The notes under the pieces: model-generated | Told to the model about the DNA's origin: nothing | Database searches by the model: none | Seen by the model: only the letters and a program-made list of their open reading frames with translations | Translations under genes and position numbers: made by a program | NCBI GenBank assembly: GCA_929200255.1 | Contig: CAKMYZ010000014.1 | Location: 46,950 to 110,949 of the forward strand | Length of the DNA: 64,000 nt | From: an uncultured Alphaproteobacteria bacterium | GTDB taxonomy: Bacteria; Pseudomonadota; Alphaproteobacteria; Rhodobacterales; Rhodobacteraceae | Direction: 5' to 3' | Part shown: positions 17,091-25,778 of the stretch, piece by piece | How positions within the stretch are numbered: the stretch's first letter is position 1 | Layout of the letters: each line of letters starts with the position of its first letter

Positions 17091-20000
17091 ATGGCTGATC
17101 CCAAACACATCACGGTTTCCGGCGCACCTGAAGGGTATGATGCGCAGCTTATTCTTGCCGAGCTGGCCAAAGGCCAACCCGTATTGCATGTGGCGCGCGA
17201 CGACAAACGCCTTGCTGCGATGCAAGCCGCGTTGCGCTTTTTTGCACCTGATACCCCGGTTGTAGTTTTTCCCGCCTGGGACTGCCTGCCTTATGACCGG
17301 GTGTCGCCGAACACGGACATCTCGGCGGCGCGTATGGCCACATTGGCGGGGCTTGTGCATGGGATGCCGGCACAGTTCATCCTGCTGACCACCTTGTCCG
17401 CCGCCACGCAACGGGTGCCCGCGCGCAGGATGTTACGCGAGGCAGCCTTTACCGCAACAGTTGGCAAACGGCTGGACGAAGATGCGCTGCGCCAGTTTCT
17501 GATCCGCATGGGCTTTACCCAAAGCCCCACCGTGATGGAACCCGGCGATTATGCCATTCGGGGCGGGATTATTGATATCTTCCCGCCGGGCCAAAGCGGC
17601 CCGGTCCGGCTGGATCTGTTTGGCGATGTGCTGGATGGTGCACGGCGTTTTGACCCGGCAACACAACGCACCACCGAAAAACTGACCGAGGTTGAACTGG
17701 CCCCCGTGTCAGAGGTCATTCTGGATGACACCGCAATCACCCGGTTTCGCCAGAACTACCGCCTGGAATTTGGCGCTGCTGGTACCGATGACCCGCTTTA
17801 TGAGGCTGTTTCGGCGGGCCGCAAACATGCCGGGGTTGAACATTGGCTGGGGTTCTTTCAGGATGATCTCGAAACGCTGTTTGACTACCTACCGGGTGCT
17901 ACCGTCACGCTTGATGATCAGGCAACGCCCATGCGTCTGTCCCGCGGGGATAGCATTGCCGATCAATATGGCACGCGGATGCATGCGCTTGGCCAGAAGG
18001 GGCGAATGGACAGCGTCTATAAACCAGCACCGCCGGACCTGCTTTACCTGAATGATGACGCTTGGGCGGCCGCAATCGCGGACCGCCGGATCATGCAGTT
18101 TTCCCCGCTCAAACAAGCCACAGGGCCCGGCGTGATTGATGCAGGTGGACGGATTGGCCGCAACTTTTCGCCCGAACGGCAACAGGAACAGATCAGCCTG
18201 TTTGCTGCCTTGGCCGATCATATCCGCGCGAAACTTGATGATGGGCCGGTTGTCATCGCCTCATACTCCGAAGGTGCGCGCGAGCGTCTTGAAGGGCTGA
18301 TCGAGGACGAAGGCGTGGCCGAGGTGATCCCGGTTACCGATTTCAGCCGCGTTGGTAAACGCGGCGTACATCTGGCGGTCTGGGCCTTGGATCACGGGTT
18401 TGAGGCCCCCGGCATGACGATCATATCCGAGCAGGACGTGCTGGGTGACCGTTTGATCCGCCAGACCAAACGCAAGCGGCGGGCCGAGAATTTCCTGAGT
18501 GAAGCCAACAGCCTGTCCCCCGGAGATCTGGTGGTGCATGTCGATCACGGCGTCGGGCGCTATATGGGCATGGAGGTGGTGACGGCACTGGGTGCCGCGC
18601 ATGAATGCCTGCTGCTGGAATATGCCGAGGATTCAAAACTTTACCTGCCGGTCGAAAACATCGAACTGTTGTCGAAATACGGCCATGAGACCGGGCTGCT
18701 AGACAAACTGGGTGGTGGCGCATGGCAGGCCAAGAAGGCCAAGCTTAAGGAACGCATCCGCCAGATCGCCGAACGCCTGATCCGGGTGGCGGCAGAGCGG
18801 GAGTTGCGCACAGCACCTGCGCTGGACCCGCCGGATGGGCTTTGGGATCAGTTTCTGGCTCGGTTTCCCTATGTGGAAACCGATGACCAACTCGCCGCGA
18901 TCGAAGACGTGCTGACTGACCTTGGTTCTGGGAAACCCATGGATCGTCTCATCTGCGGCGATGTGGGCTTTGGTAAGACTGAGGTGGCCATCCGTGCGGC
19001 CTTTATCGCTGCCTTGTCAGGTGTGCAGGTGGCAATCATCGCCCCCACAACATTGCTGGCGCGTCAACACTACCAGAATTTTGCTGAACGCTTTCGCGGC
19101 TTTCCCGTGAACGTGCGCCCGTTGTCGCGGTTTGTTTCGGCGAAAGATGCGAACCTGACCCGCGAAGGGCTGACCAAGGGCACCGTCGATATCGTTGTCG
19201 GTACCCATGCGCTTTTGGCCAAGGGGGTGCGGTTCAAGAACCTTGGGTTGCTCGTCATTGATGAAGAGCAGAAATTCGGCGTTCAACACAAGGAGCGGCT
19301 CAAGCAACTCCGTACAGATGTGCATGTGTTGACCCTGACGGCGACGCCGATCCCACGCACGCTGCAACTGTCGCTGTCTGGCGTCCGCGATCTGTCGATC
19401 ATTGGCACGCCACCCATCGACCGCTTGGCGATCCGCACCTATGTCAGCGAATTCGACACAATCACCGTGCGCGAAGCGCTGTTGCGTGAACACTACCGCG
19501 GTGGGCAGTCGTTTATCGTTGTGCCGCGGATTTCCGATATGGCCGAGATGGAGGATTTTCTCAAACGTGAAGTGCCAGAGGTATCTTATATCACAGCCAC
19601 CGGTCAAATGGCCGCCGGCGAACTTGATGACCGTATGAACGCCTTTTATGATGGCAAGTTCGATGTATTGCTGGCCACGACAATTGTTGAATCGGGCCTC
19701 GACATTCCGACAGCCAACACCATGATTGTCTGGCGCTCCGATATGTTCGGCTTAAGCCAGCTGTATCAAATCCGGGGCAGGGTGGGCCGGTCCAAAACCC
19801 GCGCCTATGCCTATCTGACAACAAAGCCACGCCAGAAGTTGACCGATACTGCGCAGAAACGTCTGCGTGTATTGGGGTCAATTGATACGTTGGGGGCCGG
19901 GTTTACACTGGCCAGTCAGGATTTGGATATTCGCGGTGCAGGCAATCTGCTGGGTGAAGAACAATCGGGCCAAATGCGCGAGGTCGGGTACGAGCTGTAT

Positions 20001-20531
20001 CAGCAAATGCTGGAGGATCAGATCGCCGCTATCCGCTCTGGTCAGGCAGAAGGTATCATCGACGACGGACAATGGGCGCCGCAGATCAATCTCGGCGTGC
20101 CGGTCCTTATACCCGAGGATTATGTGCCCGACTTGGATGTCCGTCTGGGCCTCTATCGGCGCCTGTCAGAGCTAAGCACCAAGGTTGAACTGGAAGGCTT
20201 TGCCGCTGAATTGATCGACCGCTTTGGCAAACTGCCGCGTGAGGTCAACACGCTGATGTTGGTCGTGCGGATCAAAGCGATGTGCAAACGCGCCGGGATC
20301 GCCAAACTGGACGCCGGGCCAAAAGGGGCCACCATTCAGTTCCACAACGACAAATTCGCCTCACCCAAGGGGCTTGTTGAATTTATCGAAGCGCAGAACG
20401 GCCTGGCCAAGGTAAAAGATAACAAGATCGTCGTCCGCCGGGATTGGGCGAAGGAGCGCGACAAGATCCAAGGCGCGTTCAACATTGCACGGGACCTGGC
20501 GAAGAAACTGGCGGCGCAGAAAAAAACCTGA
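17091..20531 (+). CDS. mfd: Transcription-repair coupling factor
   Basis: The 1146-residue protein (E. coli Mfd is 1148) is the translocase that removes RNA polymerase stalled at DNA damage and recruits UvrA. The N-terminal UvrB-homology region (about 1-330), with DYAIRGGIIDIFPPG, is followed by the RNA-polymerase-interaction domain (about 470-550, DLVVHVDHGVGRYMG). The RecG-like motor has Walker A GDVGFGKTE (about 620-630) and DEEQ (about 723), then motif VI QIRGRVGRS and the C-terminal autoinhibitory TRCF domain. ATG 17091 is preferred; an in-frame GTG at 17082 with AATAGGTG around it is an alternative. It stands alone. Confidence 0.96.
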   Translation: MADPKHITVSGAPEGYDAQLILAELAKGQPVLHVARDDKRLAAMQAALRFFAPDTPVVVFPAWDCLPYDRVSPNTDISAARMATLAGLVHGMPAQFILLTTLSAATQRVPARRMLREAAFTATVGKRLDEDALRQFLIRMGFTQSPTVMEPGDYAIRGGIIDIFPPGQSGPVRLDLFGDVLDGARRFDPATQRTTEKLTEVELAPVSEVILDDTAITRFRQNYRLEFGAAGTDDPLYEAVSAGRKHAGVEHWLGFFQDDLETLFDYLPGATVTLDDQATPMRLSRGDSIADQYGTRMHALGQKGRMDSVYKPAPPDLLYLNDDAWAAAIADRRIMQFSPLKQATGPGVIDAGGRIGRNFSPERQQEQISLFAALADHIRAKLDDGPVVIASYSEGARERLEGLIEDEGVAEVIPVTDFSRVGKRGVHLAVWALDHGFEAPGMTIISEQDVLGDRLIRQTKRKRRAENFLSEANSLSPGDLVVHVDHGVGRYMGMEVVTALGAAHECLLLEYAEDSKLYLPVENIELLSKYGHETGLLDKLGGGAWQAKKAKLKERIRQIAERLIRVAAERELRTAPALDPPDGLWDQFLARFPYVETDDQLAAIEDVLTDLGSGKPMDRLICGDVGFGKTEVAIRAAFIAALSGVQVAIIAPTTLLARQHYQNFAERFRGFPVNVRPLSRFVSAKDANLTREGLTKGTVDIVVGTHALLAKGVRFKNLGLLVIDEEQKFGVQHKERLKQLRTDVHVLTLTATPIPRTLQLSLSGVRDLSIIGTPPIDRLAIRTYVSEFDTITVREALLREHYRGGQSFIVVPRISDMAEMEDFLKREVPEVSYITATGQMAAGELDDRMNAFYDGKFDVLLATTIVESGLDIPTANTMIVWRSDMFGLSQLYQIRGRVGRSKTRAYAYLTTKPRQKLTDTAQKRLRVLGSIDTLGAGFTLASQDLDIRGAGNLLGEEQSGQMREVGYELYQQMLEDQIAAIRSGQAEGIIDDGQWAPQINLGVPVLIPEDYVPDLDVRLGLYRRLSELSTKVELEGFAAELIDRFGKLPREVNTLMLVVRIKAMCKRAGIAKLDAGPKGATIQFHNDKFASPKGLVEFIEAQNGLAKVKDNKIVVRRDWAKERDKIQGAFNIARDLAKKLAAQKKT

Positions 20532-20541
20532 AGGCCTGGGT

Positions 20542-21768
20542 CTAAACCTCGCCCGGTCGTTTGATCATTGTTGTCAGCCACAGGGCCAGCAGCGAGAACG
20601 TCAGCGTCCCAACAGCCATCGGCAGCGGTGTCCCATCAAACAACAGTGCCACAGGGGCCGCTATGAGAACCCCACCAATCGTTGCCACAGCCGCGATGAT
20701 TGATGCCGCCATGCCCGCGATATGCCCCATTTCTTCCATCGCCAATGCGTTCAGGTTTCCGATGGTCAGACCGGCCTGAAAAAAGTTTGACGTAAGCCAG
20801 ACCACATAGGTACCGAAAGCCAGCCAATAGGGCGCATCGGCGGCTGTCACCGCAATCATGATCAGCGTCACCGCGATTTGTACCGTGAACATCGCCTTGA
20901 TGATCGCCCGCATACCCAACCGGACCACGATCCGCGCGTTTAGCACGCTGGCAGAGGCCGCAACAATTGCGATACCCCCAAACCAAAGGTGAAAGTGGTC
21001 GCTTTGCCCGAAGGTGATATCAAATACCTGCTGGGTTGAAGACAGCACCGTAAAAAGCATCCCAAAGGTCAGTGTCTGCACAAAGATTGACAGCCGCGCG
21101 GTGCGATGGGCGAACATCTCTTTGATTGCGGACCAAAGGGCCGTGATGCTCAGCGGGCGGCGGTTTTCCGGCATCAGCGTCTCAGGTTGCCGTACAAGCA
21201 GCCAGGCGAGGGACAAAACCGAAAAAATCACAAAGGCCGCAAAAATCGCACGCCATCCAAATCCAAGAATGATGTAGTGTCCCATGGTCGGCGCCAGTGC
21301 CGGGACAAGCGAGAATACCACCATCACAAACGACAGGATCCGCGCCATGTTCGGCCCGGAATACAAATCGCGGATCAACGCCATGGCCACAACACGCGGG
21401 CCCGCAGCCCCAAGGCCCTGCACGACGCGGGCGGCCAGCATCACCTCCAGCGATTGCGCGGCCCAAGCCACGACGCAGGCAATGACATAGATCATCGCAC
21501 CACCAACCATCACAGGTTTGCGCCCGAACGCGTCCGAGAGCGGCCCGGTGAACATCGTGCCAACCCCCATGCCCAGTACAAAGCTGGTGATGATCAGCTG
21601 GGCGTTGTTCACATTCTCGGGCGACAGGGCTGCGCCGATCTCAGGTAGAGCGGGCAGCATGGCGTCGATGGAAAAGGCGACTGTCGCGGCCAACATCGCC
21701 ATCAGTGCGATGAATTCAGTTTGCGGCAGACGCTTGGCTGTGGATGGGACGTTGACCGCGGTTGTCAT
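20542..21768 (-). CDS. MFS multidrug transporter, Bcr/CflA-like
   Basis: The 408-residue protein has 12 predicted membrane helices. The N-terminal half shows FIALMAMLAATVAFSIDAMLPALPEIGAAL and the MFS loop motif GPLSDAFGRKPVMVGGAMIY, as in Bcr/CflA drug:proton antiporters; relatives export bicyclomycin, chloramphenicol or small peptides. The substrate is not predictable. Its ATG overlaps the stop of the upstream DsbA-family gene by 4 bp, so the two form a unit. It converges on mfd with only 10 bp between the stops and no clear terminator. Confidence 0.87.
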   Translation of the reverse strand: MTTAVNVPSTAKRLPQTEFIALMAMLAATVAFSIDAMLPALPEIGAALSPENVNNAQLIITSFVLGMGVGTMFTGPLSDAFGRKPVMVGGAMIYVIACVVAWAAQSLEVMLAARVVQGLGAAGPRVVAMALIRDLYSGPNMARILSFVMVVFSLVPALAPTMGHYIILGFGWRAIFAAFVIFSVLSLAWLLVRQPETLMPENRRPLSITALWSAIKEMFAHRTARLSIFVQTLTFGMLFTVLSSTQQVFDITFGQSDHFHLWFGGIAIVAASASVLNARIVVRLGMRAIIKAMFTVQIAVTLIMIAVTAADAPYWLAFGTYVVWLTSNFFQAGLTIGNLNALAMEEMGHIAGMAASIIAAVATIGGVLIAAPVALLFDGTPLPMAVGTLTFSLLALWLTTMIKRPGEV

Positions 21769-22409
21769 TCCGCGGCTTCAATCTGATCCATGATCTCTTT
21801 GATCACGCCGACCCACATGTCTGGTGGCTGTGCACCGGGCACAGCATGCTGCTGGGCCACGATGAAGGTCGGGACAGAGTTCACACCCGCCTTGCGGCTG
21901 TGTTTGTCCCGCGCGCGGATGTCGTCGGTATCGCTGTCGGATGCCAGCAGTTTGGTCACCATGGCAGCATCCATTTCGGCGGCATCAGCAATATCTGCCA
22001 GCACTTCATGATCGCCGATATCGCGGCCGTCGACAAAATAAGCCTTGAACAGCAGATCGACCACAAAACTCTGGCGCTGCTCAATCCCCGCCCAATGGAT
22101 TAGCCGGTGGGCGTCTATTGTGTTGGGTGTTGTCTTGATCGCGTCAAAGTTGATATGCGCGCCGGACTTTTCCGCGTGTTCCACAACAGGGGCGTATGCC
22201 TTCACCGCATTCTCTTTTCCGCCAAACTTGCCCTCCAGATAGGCACGACGGTCCATACCACCCGCCGGCATGTCAGGGTTCAACTGAAAGGGGTGCCATT
22301 CGATCGTGAAGGGATGATCGGGAAATTGTTCCAGTGCTTTGTCCAGATTGGTCTTGCCGATGTAGCACCACGGGCAGATGGGATCAGAAATAATATCTAG
22401 CTTGACCAT
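21765..22409 (-). CDS. DsbA-family (FrnE-like) oxidoreductase
   Basis: The 214-residue protein has a thioredoxin fold with an inserted helical domain. CPWC lies near the N-terminus in ISDPICPWCYIGKTNL, with the cis-proline loop VPTFIV near residue 185. This is the cytoplasmic FrnE/polyketide-type branch of the DsbA superfamily, since no signal peptide is present. Members act as thiol oxidoreductases or glutathione-linked isomerases, often in oxidative-stress protection. ATG 22407-22409 is chosen because the family starts a few residues before the first strand. It is coupled to the MFS transporter downstream. Confidence 0.85.
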   Translation of the reverse strand: MVKLDIISDPICPWCYIGKTNLDKALEQFPDHPFTIEWHPFQLNPDMPAGGMDRRAYLEGKFGGKENAVKAYAPVVEHAEKSGAHINFDAIKTTPNTIDAHRLIHWAGIEQRQSFVVDLLFKAYFVDGRDIGDHEVLADIADAAEMDAAMVTKLLASDSDTDDIRARDKHSRKAGVNSVPTFIVAQQHAVPGAQPPDMWVGVIKEIMDQIEAAE

Positions 22410-22503
22410 GGCAGACTCCGACAGTGGGGGGTTACCCTTTCCCTCTATCACGTCTGACGGGAGGGGAAAGCCCGGCCCCGCAGAAATCGCTGTTTGATCT
22501 GGA

Positions 22504-23148
22504 CTAGGCCTTGAACAGGCGGGGCAGGATCAATGCGGCCACGCCGACCCCCACAATCTGCATCACGATGAACATGGGAATATTGGTCGGGTTGATGCCA
22601 GCAAAGGTGTCGCTGAACCCTCGTGCGATGGTCACAGCGGGGTTTGCAAAACTGGTGGACGACGTGAACCAATAGGCGCCTGTGATGTAAAGGGCCACAA
22701 GTGTCGGCACCGCGTCCGGGCGACTTTTCAGACCGCCAAATATCACAAAGAGGAGCCCAAATGTGGCAAGGGCTTCGGAAAACCACAGCGACATGCCTGT
22801 ACGGTCTGTGGTCGAAGCCTGCAAGATGCTGAGGTCAAACATGATATGCGCAGCCCAAACACCCAGGATGCCCCCGATGATCTGCACGACAGCATAGGGG
22901 ATCGCATCGCTGACGCTGATTTCGCCCCGTAGCAGAAATGCCAACGTCACTGCCGGGTTGAAATGCGCTCCGGAAATGGGGCCAAGGGTGGTGATGATGA
23001 CATAAAGAATACACCCCGTCGCTATCGCATTGGCCAGTAGAGCCACTGCTACGTTGCCGTCCGCAAGTGCTGCCCCCATGATGCCAGAGCCGACAACGCC
23101 AATCAGCAAAAATGCGGTTCCCAGCCCTTCGGCCAATAGTTTCTGCAT
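22504..23148 (-). CDS. aqpS: MIP-family channel, probably arsenite-efflux AqpS
   Basis: The 214-residue protein is a six-helix aquaporin-fold channel with both pore motifs: FNPAVT (after SGAH) and FANPAVTIAR, whose final Arg is the selectivity-filter residue. ATG 23146-23148 comes one base after the arsC stop (TAAGATG), so the two are coupled; a TTG at 23158-23160 is an alternative. In Sinorhizobium meliloti an aqpS gene beside arsC provides arsenite efflux through the channel in place of ArsB. I infer the same role here from gene order. The pore motifs alone would also fit a glycerol or water channel. Confidence 0.8.
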   Translation of the reverse strand: MQKLLAEGLGTAFLLIGVVGSGIMGAALADGNVAVALLANAIATGCILYVIITTLGPISGAHFNPAVTLAFLLRGEISVSDAIPYAVVQIIGGILGVWAAHIMFDLSILQASTTDRTGMSLWFSEALATFGLLFVIFGGLKSRPDAVPTLVALYITGAYWFTSSTSFANPAVTIARGFSDTFAGINPTNIPMFIVMQIVGVGVAALILPRLFKA

Positions 23149-23149
23149 C

Positions 23150-23620
23150 TTATCCCCCAATCCGATTGAATTCCGCCTGCAGCGCCTCTTGTGTCATTTC
23201 CTCAAACGGAAGCGCAAGCAGGGCTTCGGCCTTGGCAGACAGCAAGGCGTAGGCATTGGTAAAGGCGGCAGGCTGATCGGCGGGGGCGGCAGCGGCTGGA
23301 TCCTCAACACCCCAATGCGCGCGCAACGGTGCGCCGGGCCAATAGGGGCATTCTTCGGCGGCGGCCGATCCGCAAACGGTGATCACAGCATCCATCTGTG
23401 GGGCGTCCGGTTTGGCGTAGTCATCCCAACTTTGTGAGGAAAGACCCGCAGTCGGAAAACCTTCATCGGCCAACAGCCGCAGCGATTGTGGATGCACCTT
23501 GCCCGCGGGTTTCGACCCAGCCGACCAAGCCTTGATGCGCCCGTCAGAGCGATGCCTGAGAATGGATTCCAGTAGGATTGAGCGGGCAGAATTGCCGGTA
23601 CACAGAACAAGGATATTCAT
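23150..23620 (-). CDS. arsC: Arsenate reductase, low-molecular-weight phosphatase type
   Basis: The 156-residue protein has the LMW protein-tyrosine-phosphatase fold. The P-loop CTGNSARS gives Cys7 and Arg13, the late acidic residue is in EDPAA (Asp107), and two further cysteines lie at 83 and 91 (VCGSAAAEECP). These match the Cys10/Cys82/Cys89 relay of thioredoxin-coupled ArsC, which supports arsenate reduction over a plain phosphatase. ATG 23618-23620 is the only sensible start. It is coupled to the MIP channel downstream. No ArsR repressor, ArsB pump or ArsH is in the window. Confidence 0.9.
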   Translation of the reverse strand: MNILVLCTGNSARSILLESILRHRSDGRIKAWSAGSKPAGKVHPQSLRLLADEGFPTAGLSSQSWDDYAKPDAPQMDAVITVCGSAAAEECPYWPGAPLRAHWGVEDPAAAAPADQPAAFTNAYALLSAKAEALLALPFEEMTQEALQAEFNRIGG

Positions 23621-23693
23621 CTGGGGCCTTTTGGGGTATTTGGCCCCGCGTAGTCAGCCCATGTAACAAGGCCATGACAGCGGGGCCAATTCC

Positions 23694-25508
23694 CTATTCT
23701 TCGTACCACCAAACGTCTGGTTGCCAGCCCGGCCAATCCCCAAAGATCGGGATGTAATCAGGATGCCGCAGCTCTTTGGCTTGGGCAATGCGGCTAATGT
23801 TCCACTGGTAAATCGGGATGACATAGCGACCAGCGGTCAGGACCCGGTCCAGCGCTTTGACGGCCGCAACAAAATCATCCTGACTTTCCGACGTCAGCAG
23901 GCGGCCGATCATGGCGTCAGCAGCTGCAGATTGCACACCCATCAGGTTGCGGCCACCCACTTCGTTGGCGCGTTCAGACCCATAGTAGCTGTACTGCTCG
24001 TTGCCCGGCGACAGGGACAGACCGCGACGGTAATAGACCATGTCGAAGTCAAAGGCGTCGGTGCGTTCCTTGAACTGGGCGCTATCGGCCACGGTCATCA
24101 CAGGTGTGATCCCGATCCGGGCAAGCGACTCCATATAGAGATCAATGATCGATTGCATCTCGGTCGCGCCCTGGTCCAGCAGGATTTCAAGCGTGAAGTC
24201 GTTCCCATCCGCGTCGCGCATCGCGCCTTCCTGAATGGTCCAGCCTGCGGCCTCGAACATTTCAAACGCAGCGGCGCTGCCTGCACGGTTGCGCTCGCTG
24301 CCATCGCTGACGGGCAGGGCATAACCTTCGATGGTACCGGGGATCAGGTCATTCGCAAAAGGTGCCAGGAATTCCGCCACGCGGCCAGTTGCCGGGCCGC
24401 TGTCCATACCCAAGGGAGAGTTCGACCAATACGATGTGATACGCGGTTGGGCAGAACCCGTCATGGTTTCATTGATGAATTCAAAATTGAACGCATGGAT
24501 CAGCGCATCGCGCACGCGCCAGTCGGCCAGATGTTCGCGGCGGGTATTCATCGCGAAGCCCGTCATCCCGGATGGGCGTTGGTGTTCAATCACCTCCTTG
24601 ACGATGTCACCGCTTTGTGTCGCTGGGAAATCATAGCGGGTATCCCAACGCACGACATTGAATTCACGGGTGGCGTTCACCTCGCCCACTTTGAAAGCCT
24701 CAAAGGCGGCGGTTTCATCGCCAAAAAACTCTAGCCGGACCTCATCTAGATTGTTGGTGCCAACGCGGAACGGAACATCCACACCCCAGTAGTCAGGGTT
24801 GCGCCGCAGGGACACAAAGCGCCCCGGCTCAAAGTCATCGATCACATAAGGCGAGGACGTGATCGGCACGATATCGGTGGTGCTTTCGGCGAAGTCGACG
24901 CCCTCCCACTGATCCTTTTTCAGGATGGGGCGCATGCCAGCCAGCAGGGCCAGCTCTCGGTCCTCAACATTGAAGGTAAACCGCACGGTGCGATCGCCCA
25001 CCTGTTCCAGGCTTTCGACCTTGGCCCAAAATCCCAGATACCGGGGGTGGCCGACTGTTCCCAATGTCTCATAAGACCAAATGACGTCTTCAACGGTGAC
25101 AGGGCTGCCATCGGAAAAGCGCGCTTCTTCGCGCAGGGTAAATTCGACCCATTCGCGGTTCGGACCGGTCTCAATCGATTCGGCCAAAACGCCATAAAGT
25201 GAGAAAGGTTCGTCGAGTGAGCGCCCCATCAGGCTTTCGCCCAGGAAAAACCGCAACTGCCATGGCACAGAGCCTTTGCGGATGAACGGGTTAAGGCTGT
25301 CAAAACTGCCGACCTCTGCGGTGACGATCTGGCCGCCCTTGGGTGCGTCTGGGTTGGCATAGGGCAGGGACACAAAATCAGGTGGTAGGGCAGGGTCGCC
25401 ATACATAGCTATGCCATGTTTGGGTTCTGCCATGGCGGCGTGACCCGTGACCCCAAGAACCAGCGCCGCCACTGTGTAGCGCGCCATTTTACCAAATTGG
25501 ATCGTCAT
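23694..25508 (-). CDS. Extracellular solute-binding protein, family 5 (YejA-like)
   Basis: The 604-residue protein has a signal peptide (MARYTVAALVLGVTGHAAMAE) and an SBP_bac_5 fold, starting HGIAMYGDPALPPDFVSLPYANPDAPKGG, which is typical of the YejA subgroup of peptide/microcin C binding proteins. It delivers oligopeptides to an ABC importer in the periplasm. No permease or ATPase genes adjoin it: leftward are arsC and the MIP channel, rightward the divergent bdhA. It is therefore an orphan, or its operon lies elsewhere. ATG 25506-25508 is chosen; a longer start would add an untypical stretch before the signal peptide. Confidence 0.87.
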   Translation of the reverse strand: MTIQFGKMARYTVAALVLGVTGHAAMAEPKHGIAMYGDPALPPDFVSLPYANPDAPKGGQIVTAEVGSFDSLNPFIRKGSVPWQLRFFLGESLMGRSLDEPFSLYGVLAESIETGPNREWVEFTLREEARFSDGSPVTVEDVIWSYETLGTVGHPRYLGFWAKVESLEQVGDRTVRFTFNVEDRELALLAGMRPILKKDQWEGVDFAESTTDIVPITSSPYVIDDFEPGRFVSLRRNPDYWGVDVPFRVGTNNLDEVRLEFFGDETAAFEAFKVGEVNATREFNVVRWDTRYDFPATQSGDIVKEVIEHQRPSGMTGFAMNTRREHLADWRVRDALIHAFNFEFINETMTGSAQPRITSYWSNSPLGMDSGPATGRVAEFLAPFANDLIPGTIEGYALPVSDGSERNRAGSAAAFEMFEAAGWTIQEGAMRDADGNDFTLEILLDQGATEMQSIIDLYMESLARIGITPVMTVADSAQFKERTDAFDFDMVYYRRGLSLSPGNEQYSYYGSERANEVGGRNLMGVQSAAADAMIGRLLTSESQDDFVAAVKALDRVLTAGRYVIPIYQWNISRIAQAKELRHPDYIPIFGDWPGWQPDVWWYEE

Positions 25509-25586
25509 TGTTGTAATGCCCCTGCTATCTGTTTGTTCGTTACCAAGAACCGTAAAGAGGGTTTTCTGCCTTTTCAAACTTTTAGC

Positions 25587-25615
25587 TTGGACGCGGGCAA
25601 GTCATTGCTTATAAA
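25587..25615 (+). promoter_or_regulatory. Promoter of a candidate small RNA
   Basis: TTGGAC (25587-25592) and TATAAA (25610-25615) are exactly 17 bp apart. This is one of the best sigma-70-type matches seen in the window. The expected transcription start is near 25622. No open frame with a plausible start follows; instead a terminator begins about 50 bp later. Confidence 0.6.
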
Positions 25616-25621
25616 GAAGCC

Positions 25622-25697
25622 ACTGCTCGATAGGTTTCTTGCCTGTATGAAACCTGCCTCAATAACTTTACGCCCGCCTTGTGCGGGCGTTTTTTTT
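25622..25697 (+). ncRNA. Candidate small RNA, about 75 nt
   Basis: Between the promoter at 25587-25615 and a strong terminator ending at 25697 lies a predicted transcript of about 75 nt. It has a 5' hairpin, AGGTTTC (25632-25638) pairing with GAAACCT (25649-25655) around a 10-nt loop, then a short unpaired stretch (GCCTCAATAACTTTA), then the terminator hairpin with eight U residues. This is the layout of a trans-acting, Hfq-type small RNA. I do not recognise it as 6S, 4.5S, tmRNA, RNase P or a CCUCCUCCC-type Rhodobacter RNA. It sits between divergent genes, and neither is read into it. Being an sRNA is inference from structure. Confidence 0.55.
25670..25697 (+). terminator. Rho-independent terminator
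   Basis: The stem CGCCCGC (25671-25677) pairs with GCGGGCG (25683-25689) over a 5-nt loop, extended by an A-T pair, and is followed by eight T residues (25690-25697). No protein gene on this strand ends upstream within 5 kb, so it must serve a short transcript. The nearest promoter is at 25587-25615. Confidence 0.85.
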
Positions 25698-25778
25698 ATG
25701 GCTCACGGAACCGTAACGTGGCTTTCGCAGTTGCAGCATATACACTGAGTCGAACGCGAGAGAATCGGGAGCTAAATC

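Noticed and set aside
23721..24734. 337-codon plus-strand frame inside the solute-binding protein gene
   Set aside because: A shadow of a clear family 5 binding protein; no independent support.
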